DNA of 64,000 bases from Calothrix sp. NIES-2098 (GTDB lineage Bacteria > Cyanobacteriota > Cyanobacteriia > Cyanobacteriales > Nostocaceae), in assembly GCA_002368175.1 (NCBI GenBank), contig AP018172.1, positions 6,389,001 through 6,453,000 of the forward strand, written 5' to 3'. Made by a program: the position numbers and the translations under genes. Under the pieces are notes generated by a model. The model worked only from the letters and a program-made list of their open reading frames with translations. It was not told where the DNA came from and did not search any database. The number at the start of each line of letters is the position of its first letter. Within the stretch, counting starts at the first letter, position 1. This document shows, one piece after another, positions 7,852 through 17,297 of the stretch.

Positions 7852-8409
7852 CTAGCTTATAGTTCCTAGCCCCTCTTCATTCCTTCTTTCCTCCTCAAAT
7901 AGCCATTGTGGTTTTTGCATAATAAATGGAAGTTCTGCGCCTACAAGACCTCGTTGTATGCGTTCTGAAGTTTCACTAAAGACTACAAATAACGGATACA
8001 CAGTATTAGCTCCTTCACTCAGAATATGATTGTGGCGATCGGGCATTAGCCACTCATAATCCTTGTCTAACAGAACTTGAGTTTGCCGCCAGCGACCTAA
8101 CAAATCCGAAAAGTCTTCATGGGGACGATGAATAAAGATTAAAATCTCGGCTCCAGTTTTAATCTTCCACTCTGGATCGCACATTAATATTGCTACATCA
8201 CAGGGTAGACAAGTTGTTTGCGCGGCGGTTGTCTCGGTTTGGCGTAGACGTATAATTGGCAAAGGAATAGCGATCACACTTTCATCAGGACGGCGGAGAC
8301 TAGGAATCATTTCCAAGTAAGGTCGATACTGTTTTAACAAAGCGATCGCTGCCAGATGATGGCTATATTCCGCCAAACTAGCTTCGTAATCAGATTTTTG
8401 CACAGGCAT
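7852..8409 (-). CDS. Conserved hypothetical protein
   Basis: A 185-residue soluble protein starting MPVQKSDYEASLAEYSHH. It has an N-terminal helical part and then alternating strands with two Cys close together (CLPCDVAILMCDPEW), plus FIHRPHEDFSDLLGRWRQTQ and LFVVFSETSERIQRGLVGAE. I do not recognise the family. The start is ATG 8409, since the frame upstream to 8499 encodes low-complexity, non-conserved sequence (hydrophobic YFILELNSFYL). It lies between aat and the pilus genes and shares no obvious operon with either. Confidence 0.55.
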   Translation of the reverse strand: MPVQKSDYEASLAEYSHHLAAIALLKQYRPYLEMIPSLRRPDESVIAIPLPIIRLRQTETTAAQTTCLPCDVAILMCDPEWKIKTGAEILIFIHRPHEDFSDLLGRWRQTQVLLDKDYEWLMPDRHNHILSEGANTVYPLFVVFSETSERIQRGLVGAELPFIMQKPQWLFEEERRNEEGLGTIS

Positions 8410-8635
8410 TTTTCTGCAAAGGATGAAGTATGAACTCTGAAATATCAAGTAGAAACTGTTAAGTTCAAGGATGAAATATGACTTATTCAATATTTTCATC
8501 CTTTATGCTTGAGCCTAGTCTGCGGTAAACCTTCCGGGGGAGCGACTGTCTCACGTGGATTTCCTGCTTTTTACTTCAGTGGCATGGAAACCTCCAGACC
8601 TCCCTGACCCACCGATTCTCATCTACAGCCTTTTT

Positions 8636-9856
8636 CTAGCCCAGCTTTTCAAATACTTTAAACATAGGCAAATACATCGCTAACAAAATCGTACCAACCA
8701 TACCCCCTAAGACTACAATCATCAGTGGTTCTAAAACACTAGTTAGTGCTTTAACCGCCTGCTCAACTTCATCTTCATAAAAATCGGCAACTTTCATGAG
8801 CATTGCATCTAATTCTCCAGTTTCTTCGCCAATACTCATCATCTGAATTGCCATAGCTGGAAACACTGCATCTTTTTGCAAAGCAACGCTAATCATACCT
8901 CCTTGTTGAATTTCTATACGGGCTGCATCTATGGCATTAGCAACTATTTGATTACCTGAAGTATCTCGAACAATTTCTAAACAAGTAAGAATCGGTACAC
9001 CAGAACGAGTCAAGGCTCCGAAAGTACGGCTAAAGCGAGCAACTGCGGATTTTTGAATCAAGTCACCAAACAAAGGCATCTTGAGAGAAAAGCGATCGAT
9101 AGTTAGTTTACCAACAGGAGTTTTGTAATACTGCTTATAGGCAAAAACAAATCCCATAATTCCCGCAATAATTACTAAAGACCAGTAACTGCGTAAGATT
9201 TCACTACAATTCATTAAGAATTGTGTGAGAGCAGGTAACTCTATTCCTATGTCTTTAAAAATTCTGGCAAAAATGGGAATTAGAAAAACAGTCATACCCA
9301 CAAAAATTGCAGTTGCTAAAAAACCTACAACCATAGGATAAGACAGTGCTGCTTTAATTTGGTTTTGTAGGCGGGCGACATCTTCTAATAACTTTGCTAG
9401 GCGATTTAATACTTCATCGAGAACACCACCAATTTCGCCAGCTTGAACCATACTCACATACAAATTATCAAAACACTGAGGATGCTTACGCATTGAATCC
9501 GAAAGATTTGTGCCTGTTTGAACATCATTACCGATATCAATCAAAGCTGCTTTTAATTTAGGATTGCTACACTGCTCGGCCAGTACTCCCAAACTTCTGA
9601 CAATCGCGACACCAGCATTTGTTAAAACGGCAAATTGACGAGAAAAAACTGCTTTATCTTTAACAGAAACCTTAACCATTGATGTCTGGAATTTTTGAAA
9701 ATCAAAGTTAGCTAAACTTTGAGATTCTTTTAATTCTTGGACAACAAAACCTTGATCTCTAAGATTAGTACGGGCTTGAGCTAAAGATTCAGCAGTAAAT
9801 TTTTCAGTTCGGGATTTTCCTTGTGAGTCCCGCACACGGGCAACATAGGTAGGCAT
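8636..9856 (-). CDS. pilC: Type IV pilus inner-membrane platform protein PilC
   Basis: A 406-residue member of the T2SS-F/PilC family, the membrane platform on which the PilB and PilT motors act. It begins MPTYVARVRDSQGKSRTE, has two tandem T2SSF domains (about residues 70-193 and 273-395) with family blocks FSRQFAVLTNAGVAIVRSL and FSRTFGALTRSGVPILTCLE, and three membrane helices (about 170-195, 220-240, 370-395). It follows pilT by 104 bases on the minus strand and completes pilB-pilT-pilC. In cyanobacteria these genes are needed for motility or hormogonium gliding and DNA uptake. No odd features. Confidence 0.94.
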   Translation of the reverse strand: MPTYVARVRDSQGKSRTEKFTAESLAQARTNLRDQGFVVQELKESQSLANFDFQKFQTSMVKVSVKDKAVFSRQFAVLTNAGVAIVRSLGVLAEQCSNPKLKAALIDIGNDVQTGTNLSDSMRKHPQCFDNLYVSMVQAGEIGGVLDEVLNRLAKLLEDVARLQNQIKAALSYPMVVGFLATAIFVGMTVFLIPIFARIFKDIGIELPALTQFLMNCSEILRSYWSLVIIAGIMGFVFAYKQYYKTPVGKLTIDRFSLKMPLFGDLIQKSAVARFSRTFGALTRSGVPILTCLEIVRDTSGNQIVANAIDAARIEIQQGGMISVALQKDAVFPAMAIQMMSIGEETGELDAMLMKVADFYEDEVEQAVKALTSVLEPLMIVVLGGMVGTILLAMYLPMFKVFEKLG

Positions 9857-9960
9857 AGTTTATCAATTCAAAATTCAAAATTTAATAAGAGTCAAAAGTC
9901 ATTTTTCCTAAGAATATTAACTTTAGACTCTGGACTCCTCGAAATAGAGTGGAGTTCTCT

Positions 9961-11079
9961 TTAATGTGCCTTTGCTACAGGTTTTGCACCTGCTTGTGGC
10001 TGTGGAGCGCCACCAATTAAACGTTGGATTTCATCGGGCTTAGAAGTCTTAGACATAGCTGCTTCAAAAGAGATAGTGCCAGCTTTATATAAATCGGCTA
10101 AAACTTTTTCTAAAGTTTGCATACCCAATTTACCACCAGTCTGAATGGCTGAGTAAATTTGAGATGTTTTACCCTCTCGAATTAAGTTAGAAATGGCAGG
10201 AGTAATGATCATAATTTCTTGAGCCATCACCCGACCATATTCACCTGGTTTAGGGTTTTTCTTGGGTACTAAAGTTTGGCTAAATACTGCCACTAAAGAG
10301 TTAGATAACTGCACTCTGACCTGAGTTTGTTTTTCATGAGGGAAAACGTCGATAATCCGGTCAACCGTTTGTGCAGCAGAACTAGTGTGCAAAGTACCAA
10401 AAACTAAATGTCCTGTTTCCGCAGCAGAGATAGCCAAAGAAATTGTTTCCAAGTCACGCATTTCCCCTACCAGAATAATATCTGGATCTTCCCGCAGGGC
10501 TGCTTTCAAAGCATTAGCAAAGCTTTTGGTATCTTCACCAAGTTGTCGTTGGTGAACCAAGCTTTTAATAGGTTCATAAACAAATTCTATTGGGTCTTCA
10601 ACTGTTAAAATATGCTCGGCTCTGGTGCGGTTAATTAAGTCAATCATTGCCGCTAGGGTCGTTGTTTTACCAGAACCAGTTGGCCCTGTGACCAAAATCA
10701 GCCCTCTGGGCTTTTCTGTCATTTCCTTGACCACATCTGGTAAACCCAATTTGTCAAAGTTGGGAATTTTGGAACTTAAAGCACGCAAACAGGCAGCATA
10801 AGCACCGCGATCCTTATAGACATTGACGCGGAAACGAGCTAATCCCTTGACACCATAGGAACAGTCTAGCTCCCAAGTTTGCTCTAAAGTTTTACGCTGA
10901 GTATTATTGAGCATACTAAAGATCAGTCTTTGGCACTGGTCGGCAGTCAATACATGCTCACCTATAGGAGTCAATTTGCCGCTGATACGGAAATAGGGAG
11001 GTAAACCTGCGGATAAATGCATATCCGAACCTCCCAGTTCAATCAGCTGTTCCATCAAGTCTTCAATCATCATTTCCAT
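9961..11079 (-). CDS. pilT: Type IV pilus retraction ATPase PilT
   Basis: A 372-residue hexameric ATPase that powers pilus retraction from the cytoplasmic side. The N-terminal PAS-like domain contains GGSDMHLSAGLPPYFRISG. The RecA core has Walker A GPTGSGKTTT (about residue 131), the Asp box ILTVEDPIEFVYE, Walker B DIILVGEMRD and the His box TGHLVFGTLHTSSAAQTVDR. The C-terminal retraction motif is present as AISNLIREGK, close to the classical AIRNLIRE. It ends in an Ala/Pro/Gln-rich tail. It lies between pilB and pilC on the same strand, 68 bases after pilB. Confidence 0.95.
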   Translation of the reverse strand: MEMMIEDLMEQLIELGGSDMHLSAGLPPYFRISGKLTPIGEHVLTADQCQRLIFSMLNNTQRKTLEQTWELDCSYGVKGLARFRVNVYKDRGAYAACLRALSSKIPNFDKLGLPDVVKEMTEKPRGLILVTGPTGSGKTTTLAAMIDLINRTRAEHILTVEDPIEFVYEPIKSLVHQRQLGEDTKSFANALKAALREDPDIILVGEMRDLETISLAISAAETGHLVFGTLHTSSAAQTVDRIIDVFPHEKQTQVRVQLSNSLVAVFSQTLVPKKNPKPGEYGRVMAQEIMIITPAISNLIREGKTSQIYSAIQTGGKLGMQTLEKVLADLYKAGTISFEAAMSKTSKPDEIQRLIGGAPQPQAGAKPVAKAH

Positions 11080-11147
11080 AGTTTTGCTCCCCTAGTTATT
11101 TTTTAAGTCCATAGTCAATAGTCAAAATATTCACCCTTGACTATTGA

Positions 11148-13160
11148 CTAATCGGAAAAGCGCGGTGTCATACAGTAGGGACAGTCTAGCCATTCCGGTT
11201 GTAATGTGGCATCGCAAGTGCGGCAAGTCAGACCACTCTTGCGTTTAGCTTTTAACTCAGCTTCTAAACCTGTATCAGTAAAAGTTACTCGCTCAACTTC
11301 TTCTAGGGTTGTTGAACCTTGGCGTACTAAATCTAGACTGTAAGCCAACAAGGTTTTCATACCCTCTTCTACAGCTACTTCTTTAATGCGTTCTGTAGGT
11401 GCTTCTTCATTGATTAGGGTTTGTAAGTTTTCGGTGATTCTCATAACCTCATAAACACCACAACGTCCCTTGTAACCAACACCATTACAAGTTGAGCAAA
11501 CCTGACCTTTGGCTTTAGCTTCTGCTTGAGATTCGTTGGGTATGCTGTTAGCTTTATAAAAAGTTACATTCACTTCTTGAGAAGCTGACAGACCATAACG
11601 AGCCAGTTCTTCGGGCGTAGGAGTATAAGGAATTCGACAATCAGGACAAACACGTCGTACCAAGCGCTGTGCTAAAACGCCAATCAGAGAACTAGAAACC
11701 ATGAAAGGTTCAATACCCATTTCTCCCAAACGAGCGATCGCGCCTGGGGCATCATTAGTATGTAAGGTGGTTAATACTAAGTGACCTGTTAAAGCAGCTT
11801 CAATTGCCGTTTTGGCAGTTTCCTTGTCTCGGGTTTCACCCACTAGTAGGACATCTGGGTCTTGCCGCAGAAAAGCCCGCAAAGCGGTAGCAAAATCTAG
11901 CCCTTTTTCCCGAATGACCTGTACTTGCGTAATCCCTGGCAAACTGTACTCAATCGGGTCTTCCACCGTACTGATGTTGACCCCCGGATCGTTCTTTTCT
12001 GCCAGTGCAGAATACAGTGAGGTGGTTTTACCAGAACCAGTCGGCCCTGTAACCAAAATCAAACCAAAGGGACGACTGACCATATCCTTAACAATATCTA
12101 AGGTTTCCTGGTCGGTAATCAACTTATTCAATCCCAGTTGGGTAGAGGAGTTATCCAAAATCCGTAAACAAACCTTTTCCCCGTAGCGACTGGGTAAGGT
12201 ATTGACACGAAAATCCACTTTCCGTCCCTCAAACATCCTGCGGATGCGTCCATCTTGGGGTAGACGCCTTTCAGCAATGTCTAAACTGGAGATGATTTTA
12301 AACCGGGCTGTCACTGCCGGAATGATTTTTTTCGGTAGCGGGTCGAAAGCTTCTCGCAGCACCCCATCCTTACGAAAGCGAATGCGGAGGTTTTCTTCTT
12401 GCGGTTCAATATGAATATCAGAAACTTTCTCATGCAAGGCTTTGGCAAGAATTCTATTGACGAGATTGATGATTGGTGCATCTTCTGCACCCTTCATCGC
12501 AGATCCCAAGTCAGCCTCCATCTCATCAGGAGTATCATCAATGTCAAGATTATTGAGATTTTCTAAATCCTGATTGATATCTGTAAACTTTTCTTGTTCG
12601 AGATGTTTTTGCCGAATAGCTAGTTCATCTAGATATTGATTAATTAGTTGTTGGTAATCCTCTTGGGTAATTACCATGCGCTGTAATGCTAAACCTTGTG
12701 GGCGCAAGATGCGGTTGAGATCATCTGAAGCCTCTAGATTATCCGGATCGACCATCGCCACTAAAACGCAGGGTGGGTTTTGGTCTTCATGTTTTGATAG
12801 TGGAATCAAACGATGGCGACGACAAATATCTACTGGGATTAGAGTTTCAATCAGCCTCCCCACCATCGTATTACCAAGCTGGCTGACTTCCGGATCGAGG
12901 AATTCAACACCGTATAGTATTTTAAGTTCAAATAACTGCTGTTTCTTGTATTGCCTAAGTAATTCAGGTGATAGTTGTCGCCCGGTGATTGACTCTAGCA
13001 TCTCGGTTAAGGGGACACCAGACTTGCGGCTTTCAATCAGCGCTTGCCGCATCTGTTCGCTATTAACATAGCCAGCCTGCACTAGCTTATTGCCAAAGGG
13101 CGAAAACTCTGTTTTTGTAGTAAGAGCGGTACTGCGCCGTTGCGGTGACGAGTAAGTCAT
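11148..13160 (-). CDS. pilB: Type IV pilus assembly ATPase PilB
   Basis: A 670-residue GspE/PilB-type hexameric ATPase that drives pilus extension. It has an N-terminal MshEN-type region (KLVQAGYVNSEQMRQAL), Walker A GPTGSGKTTS, Walker B DVLLVGETRD and the His box TGHLVLTTLHTNDAPGA. The usual four-Cys metal site is present (CPDC...CSTCNGVGYKGRC). An additional zinc-ribbon-like tail, CRTCDATLQPEWLDCPYC, ends the protein; E. coli-type GspE proteins stop before it. I use ATG 13160 (MTYSSPQRRS), because the frame upstream to 13250 is not family-like. It is the first gene of pilB-pilT-pilC and divergent from grpE. Confidence 0.95.
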   Translation of the reverse strand: MTYSSPQRRSTALTTKTEFSPFGNKLVQAGYVNSEQMRQALIESRKSGVPLTEMLESITGRQLSPELLRQYKKQQLFELKILYGVEFLDPEVSQLGNTMVGRLIETLIPVDICRRHRLIPLSKHEDQNPPCVLVAMVDPDNLEASDDLNRILRPQGLALQRMVITQEDYQQLINQYLDELAIRQKHLEQEKFTDINQDLENLNNLDIDDTPDEMEADLGSAMKGAEDAPIINLVNRILAKALHEKVSDIHIEPQEENLRIRFRKDGVLREAFDPLPKKIIPAVTARFKIISSLDIAERRLPQDGRIRRMFEGRKVDFRVNTLPSRYGEKVCLRILDNSSTQLGLNKLITDQETLDIVKDMVSRPFGLILVTGPTGSGKTTSLYSALAEKNDPGVNISTVEDPIEYSLPGITQVQVIREKGLDFATALRAFLRQDPDVLLVGETRDKETAKTAIEAALTGHLVLTTLHTNDAPGAIARLGEMGIEPFMVSSSLIGVLAQRLVRRVCPDCRIPYTPTPEELARYGLSASQEVNVTFYKANSIPNESQAEAKAKGQVCSTCNGVGYKGRCGVYEVMRITENLQTLINEEAPTERIKEVAVEEGMKTLLAYSLDLVRQGSTTLEEVERVTFTDTGLEAELKAKRKSGLTCRTCDATLQPEWLDCPYCMTPRFSD

Positions 13161-13678
13161 AATTGAGCAATGGGTAGGGAAAACCTCTGAGTAAAGTATT
13201 CCCAGCCTGTGGCATAGAATTCTCATTGATCTTGAGTAAATTCCAGCCAAAAATTTTCTTTGCTTACAGAAAATTAAACAACTTCAGCGCAACATGCATC
13301 ATCTGTACTTTATCTGCAAGAGAACTGTTGTAGTTTGGAACGAAAGCAGATTGAAAGTTGTTGAGCTTGGTTAATAATTAAATTTTCAGTAGTTTTTAGT
13401 AAAAAAAACCACTTATAACTTAATGATGAGGCGCAAAGGTTTATCGATCGCCACTCATCCTAAACGATGATAGTGCTCAAACCACTATCCCGGTTCGGCT
13501 TACCGCCCTGGAAGCTTCTGCGCTAACGCTTTCACCATTTGTCACAATAAGAGGGCAGTGACAATCACTTCCAGGAAAATATTGGCAAAAACACCAGCCT
13601 CTTCTGCGAACCGTTAATCGCAACGTTTGGTAGATGTGGTGAAATAATGCCGCAAATAGTATCTGGGATGAGTGGACA
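13161..13678. other. Divergent pilB / grpE intergenic region
   Basis: 518 bases holding the promoters of both directions. I looked for a CIRCE element (TTAGCACTC-N9-GAGTGCTAA) ahead of grpE and saw none. Two inverted repeats are present: GATAGTG-N7-CACTATC (13469-13489) and CCTGGAAG (13507-13514) with CTTCCAGG (13568-13575). Short open frames here are not protein-like. Confidence 0.45.
13469..13489. promoter_or_regulatory. Inverted repeat ahead of grpE, possible operator
   Basis: GATAGTG (13469-13475) and CACTATC (13483-13489) are perfect arms with a 7-base spacer, about 190 bases before the grpE start. Regulator unknown; it does not match CIRCE. Confidence 0.3.
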
Positions 13679-14422
13679 ATGATAGACGAAAATAAACAGG
13701 TAAACAATACAAGCCAACAATTGGGTGAACCAATAGAGGTAAAGCAAGCAATGAAGAGCGACTCCGCAGCCCAAATTAACTCTAACGAATCTGGCAGCGA
13801 GGTGAACGAGCCAGTGACAGCACAGAATAATGTATCAGAAGATACTACATTTACACCAGAAAATGGTGTATCGGCGGCTGAGAGAACTGAACAGGAAACG
13901 GCAGCTTTAGCAGAATTGACTCAACAAATCGAATCTCTCAAAGCACAACTAGAAGAGCGCAACACTCAATATCTGCGAATTGCGGCAGATTTTGAGAATT
14001 ACCGCAAACGCAATCAAAAAGAAAAAGAAGATTTAGAGGTGCAGGTAAAACGCAACACGATTACGGAATTGTTGCCAGTAGTCGATAATTTTGAACGGGC
14101 GCGATCGCACCTCAAACCACAAACTGATGGTGAAATGACTATTCATAAAAGCTACCAAGGCGTTTACAAACAATTAGTCGATTGCTTAAAACGCCTAGGT
14201 GTATCCCCAATGCGTCCTGAAGGTCAAGAATTCGATCCTAATCTGCATGAAGCCGTAATGCGCGAACCTACGGATGAACATCCTGAAGGAACAGTGTTAG
14301 AAGAGTTAGTACGTGGTTATTACTTGGGTGAACGCGTACTGCGCCATGCAATGGTAAAAGTAGCGGCTCCCAAGGAAGATACACCAGCACAAGATAATCA
14401 GTCGAGTCCAGCTAACTCATAA
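13679..14422 (+). CDS. grpE: Nucleotide exchange factor GrpE
   Basis: Releases ADP from DnaK so that the chaperone can let go of its client. The 247-residue product has a long acidic, disordered N-terminus (to about residue 70), a dimerising coiled coil (about 75-145) with ERNTQYLRIAADFENYRKR and the beta domain with EFDPNLHEAVMREPTDEHPE and GYYLGERVLRHAMVKVA. The 70-residue acidic lead is longer than in E. coli (197 residues total) but typical of cyanobacteria. dnaK follows after 268 bases, so they may form one unit with an internal promoter. Compare with the divergent GrpE-like protein at 22419. Confidence 0.95.
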   Translation: MIDENKQVNNTSQQLGEPIEVKQAMKSDSAAQINSNESGSEVNEPVTAQNNVSEDTTFTPENGVSAAERTEQETAALAELTQQIESLKAQLEERNTQYLRIAADFENYRKRNQKEKEDLEVQVKRNTITELLPVVDNFERARSHLKPQTDGEMTIHKSYQGVYKQLVDCLKRLGVSPMRPEGQEFDPNLHEAVMREPTDEHPEGTVLEELVRGYYLGERVLRHAMVKVAAPKEDTPAQDNQSSPANS

Positions 14423-14690
14423 CCTGTAGTTGCTCGCCTCACTGACCAAAAGTGCCTTGGTTTTTATAAGGGCGAGCATCGCTTACCTCAACTGTAATAA
14501 AAAAAAGTAACTGAGGGATGAGGTGGATGAGGCGAATCAGGAAGAACTGGCTTTCCTCATCTTCCCCTGCTTTCTCGTTTCCCCATTTCTCACAAACATT
14601 TCCGTAGGTGTTGGTCTGTAACAAAAAAATCAAATAAGATAGTCCGCAAAGCCTCACGGTTAAAAAAAATCCGTAAAATTACTGAACAGT

Positions 14691-16649
14691 ATGGGAAAAG
14701 TTATAGGAATCGACTTAGGCACTACTAACAGTTGCGTTGCAGTTTTGGAAGGTGGTCAACCAGTTGTGATCGCTAATTCTGAGGGAGGACGCACAACTCC
14801 AAGTATTGTGGGATTTGGAAAGGGGGGCGATCGCTTGGTTGGCCAGCTGGCTAAACGGCAAGCTGTCACTAATGCTGAAAACACAGTCTTCAGTATCAAA
14901 AGATTCATTGGTCGGCGTTGGGAAGACACAATAACAGAACGCGATCGCTCACCCTATACCTGTGTCAAAGGTCGAGACGATACTGTTGATGTCCAAATTC
15001 GCGGACGTAACTATACACCACAAGAAATCTCTTCGATGATCCTGCAAAAGCTTAAACAGGATGCAGAAAATTTTTTGGGTGAAGCTGTTACTAAGGCAGT
15101 AATTACCGTACCGGCTTATTTTACAGATGCCCAAAGGCAAGCGACCAAAGACGCTGGTACCATTGCTGGGTTAGAAGTATTACGGATCATTAATGAACCA
15201 ACTGCGGCAGCTTTAGCCTTTGGTTTAGATAAGCAAGACCAAGAGCAGCTCATCTTAGTCTTTGACTTGGGAGGCGGCACGTTTGATGTATCCATCTTGC
15301 AACTGGGAGATGGAGTGTTTGAAGTCAAGGCAACCAATGGTAATAATCAACTCGGTGGTGACGACTTTGATGACTGTATCTTGCGCTGGATCGTTGAACG
15401 CTTCCAGCAACAAGAGAATATAGACCTATCTCAAGATAAGATGGCACTGCAACGCTTGCGTGAAGCAGCGGAAAAGGCAAAAATCGAACTCTCTAGTATG
15501 CTCAGTACCTCGATTAACTTGCCGTTTATCACCGCCGATGACAGCGGCCCGAAGCATTTAGAGCTAGAACTCAGCCGTTCAAAATTTGAAGAACTGACAG
15601 GGCACTTGATTGAAGCTACCATCGAACCGATGATTCAAGCTCTGAAAGATGCCGATCGCAAAGCACAAGACATCGATCGGATAATTTTGGTAGGTGGCTC
15701 TACGCGCATTCCCGCAGTCCAAAACGCTCTCATCAAATTTTTTAATGGCAAAACACCCGATCGCTCAGTTAACCCTGATGAAGCAGTTGCGCTAGGTGCT
15801 GCTATCCAAGCAGGGGTTATGGGTGGAGAAGTCGATAATCTGCTGTTATTAGATGTCATCCCCCTATCATTGGGAATTGAAACCTTGGGTGAAGTTTTTA
15901 CCAAAATCATCGAACGTAACACCACAATTCCTACTAGTAGATCGCAAATTTTTTCCACAGCAGTTGATGGACAAACCTCAGTAGAAATTCACGTTCTGCA
16001 AGGTGAACGGGCAATGGCACGAGATAACAAAAGTCTCGGCAAGTTCCTGTTGGCAGGAATTCCTCCAGCTCCCCGTGGTGTACCGCAAATAGAAGTATCT
16101 TTTGAAATCGATGTGAATGGCATTCTCAAGGTTGGTGCGCAAGACAAAGGCACTGGTAGAGAGCAGAGTATTCGGATTACTAATACTGGTGGTTTAAGTA
16201 CCCAAGAAGTCGAGAAGATGCGGCAAGCAGCCGAGGTGTTTGCTGAAGAAGATAAACGGCGTAAAGAACTCGTAGAACTGAAAAATCAAGCCGAAAGTCT
16301 ATTTTTGAGCTACGAATCGACTATCAAGGACAACGGTGGCTTAATTGCTGATGATATGAAAGTTTTGGCGAATGAGAAAGCCAAACAACTCCAAGCAGCC
16401 ATGACTAACTCTAATATTTCCTTACCAGAATTTCAGCAGAACTTGGAGGAATTCCAAAAAACTCTATTTGCCATTGGTGCTAACGTATATAACCGTACTA
16501 ACAGCCACATAGATGTAGAATCGGAAATTTCACAGGAGCAGTTTGCTTCCCAACCAGAGCCACCAATGGGCGGTACGCTAATACCTCAATTTAACTTTGA
16601 TTTTGATGAAGAAAGCACTGCACAGGCTGATTACGAAGCGATAGATTAG
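14691..16649 (+). CDS. dnaK: Molecular chaperone DnaK
   Basis: A 652-residue Hsp70. The ATPase domain has IGIDLGTTNSCVAVLEGG at the start, the second phosphate loop LVFDLGGGTFDVSIL and the adenosine motif ILVGGSTRIPAVQ; the substrate-binding domain starts after LLLLDVIPLSLGIET and the helical lid follows. The tail FNFDFDEESTAQADYEAID is acidic but lacks the EEVD/EVKDKK type endings. It sits between grpE and dnaJ; in Synechocystis the copy beside grpE is dnaK1, so this may be the DnaK1-type rather than the essential DnaK2, but that is inference from context. A 648-base spacer separates it from dnaJ. Confidence 0.95.
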   Translation: MGKVIGIDLGTTNSCVAVLEGGQPVVIANSEGGRTTPSIVGFGKGGDRLVGQLAKRQAVTNAENTVFSIKRFIGRRWEDTITERDRSPYTCVKGRDDTVDVQIRGRNYTPQEISSMILQKLKQDAENFLGEAVTKAVITVPAYFTDAQRQATKDAGTIAGLEVLRIINEPTAAALAFGLDKQDQEQLILVFDLGGGTFDVSILQLGDGVFEVKATNGNNQLGGDDFDDCILRWIVERFQQQENIDLSQDKMALQRLREAAEKAKIELSSMLSTSINLPFITADDSGPKHLELELSRSKFEELTGHLIEATIEPMIQALKDADRKAQDIDRIILVGGSTRIPAVQNALIKFFNGKTPDRSVNPDEAVALGAAIQAGVMGGEVDNLLLLDVIPLSLGIETLGEVFTKIIERNTTIPTSRSQIFSTAVDGQTSVEIHVLQGERAMARDNKSLGKFLLAGIPPAPRGVPQIEVSFEIDVNGILKVGAQDKGTGREQSIRITNTGGLSTQEVEKMRQAAEVFAEEDKRRKELVELKNQAESLFLSYESTIKDNGGLIADDMKVLANEKAKQLQAAMTNSNISLPEFQQNLEEFQKTLFAIGANVYNRTNSHIDVESEISQEQFASQPEPPMGGTLIPQFNFDFDEESTAQADYEAID

Positions 16650-17297
16650 GGATTGGGGAAGAGACAGAGGGGCAGGGTGTAGGGGAGCCAGCGCCGTGGT
16701 GAGGCAGTTCCTCATGGGGGAAACCCCCATGAGGAACTGCCGAAAGGGTTTCCCGACTTGAGGCGACTGGCGTGGCAGGGGAGAAACTTCTGCCTTCTGC
16801 TCGCTGCTTCTTTTTCTTCCTCAGACCCTCATCTCCCTGAAAATCCTTAAGTTTGCTAGATTGTATAAGCGATTGCCGTGGGCTAAATCTGTCCCAGCAC
16901 AGATGCCAAAACACCTATGGGGGGTTTTCCACACCTAATTGTGCGGCTAGCCCCTCTAGTGGATGGGCGGGGTTTTACCTGCCACGTAGCACAATTGTAA
17001 AAGAGACAGCTTCAGGCAGTGGGAAGTCAGAGCAAATATTTGATTTTGCTCGTCATTTTCGTAGCTTTTATCGTCTCCTACGAGGAAAGCACCTGTTGCT
17101 TAATACTTACTGGTGATTTTTGTAAAGGGGAAAAGGTAAAATCAATTATTAACAAAATTTAACTAGTACCTTTCGCCCTCTACTTTCTGCCACGCCACAT
17201 GCTACCCAGCTTTGATTCCTTAGGAGTACAAGCTGGGAAAACCTTAAGGGCGCAGTGGCTCTTCTGCTTTCTTCCTTCTAACTTTTACCTTTGCTAT
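16650..17297. other. Long dnaK-dnaJ spacer
   Basis: 648 bases between two genes expected to be close together. It contains the large hairpin repeat at 16687-16771 and purine-rich low-complexity spacer near 16650-16690. Open frames in it (for example 16853-17116) show no family features. The spacer probably contains a separate dnaJ promoter, but I cannot point to one. Confidence 0.4.
16687..16771. repeat. Palindromic repeat with a perfect 18-bp stem
   Basis: Positions 16703-16720 (starting GGCAGTTCC and ending GGGGG) pair perfectly with 16724-16741 around an AAA loop. Outside this, GCCAG (16687-16691) matches CTGGC (16767-16771). The GGGGG/CCCCC tip and the outer CCAG/CTGG base recur in the element at 6393-6430. 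There is no T tract, so a simple terminator role is less likely than a mobile palindromic repeat. Confidence 0.7.

Noticed and set aside
13161..13678. Search for a CIRCE element ahead of grpE
   Set aside because: No TTAGCACTC-N9-GAGTGCTAA or close variant could be seen.
16853..17116. Open frame of 87 residues in the dnaK-dnaJ spacer
   Set aside because: No family features, unusual Cys/Ser/Trp-rich composition, and no ribosome site.
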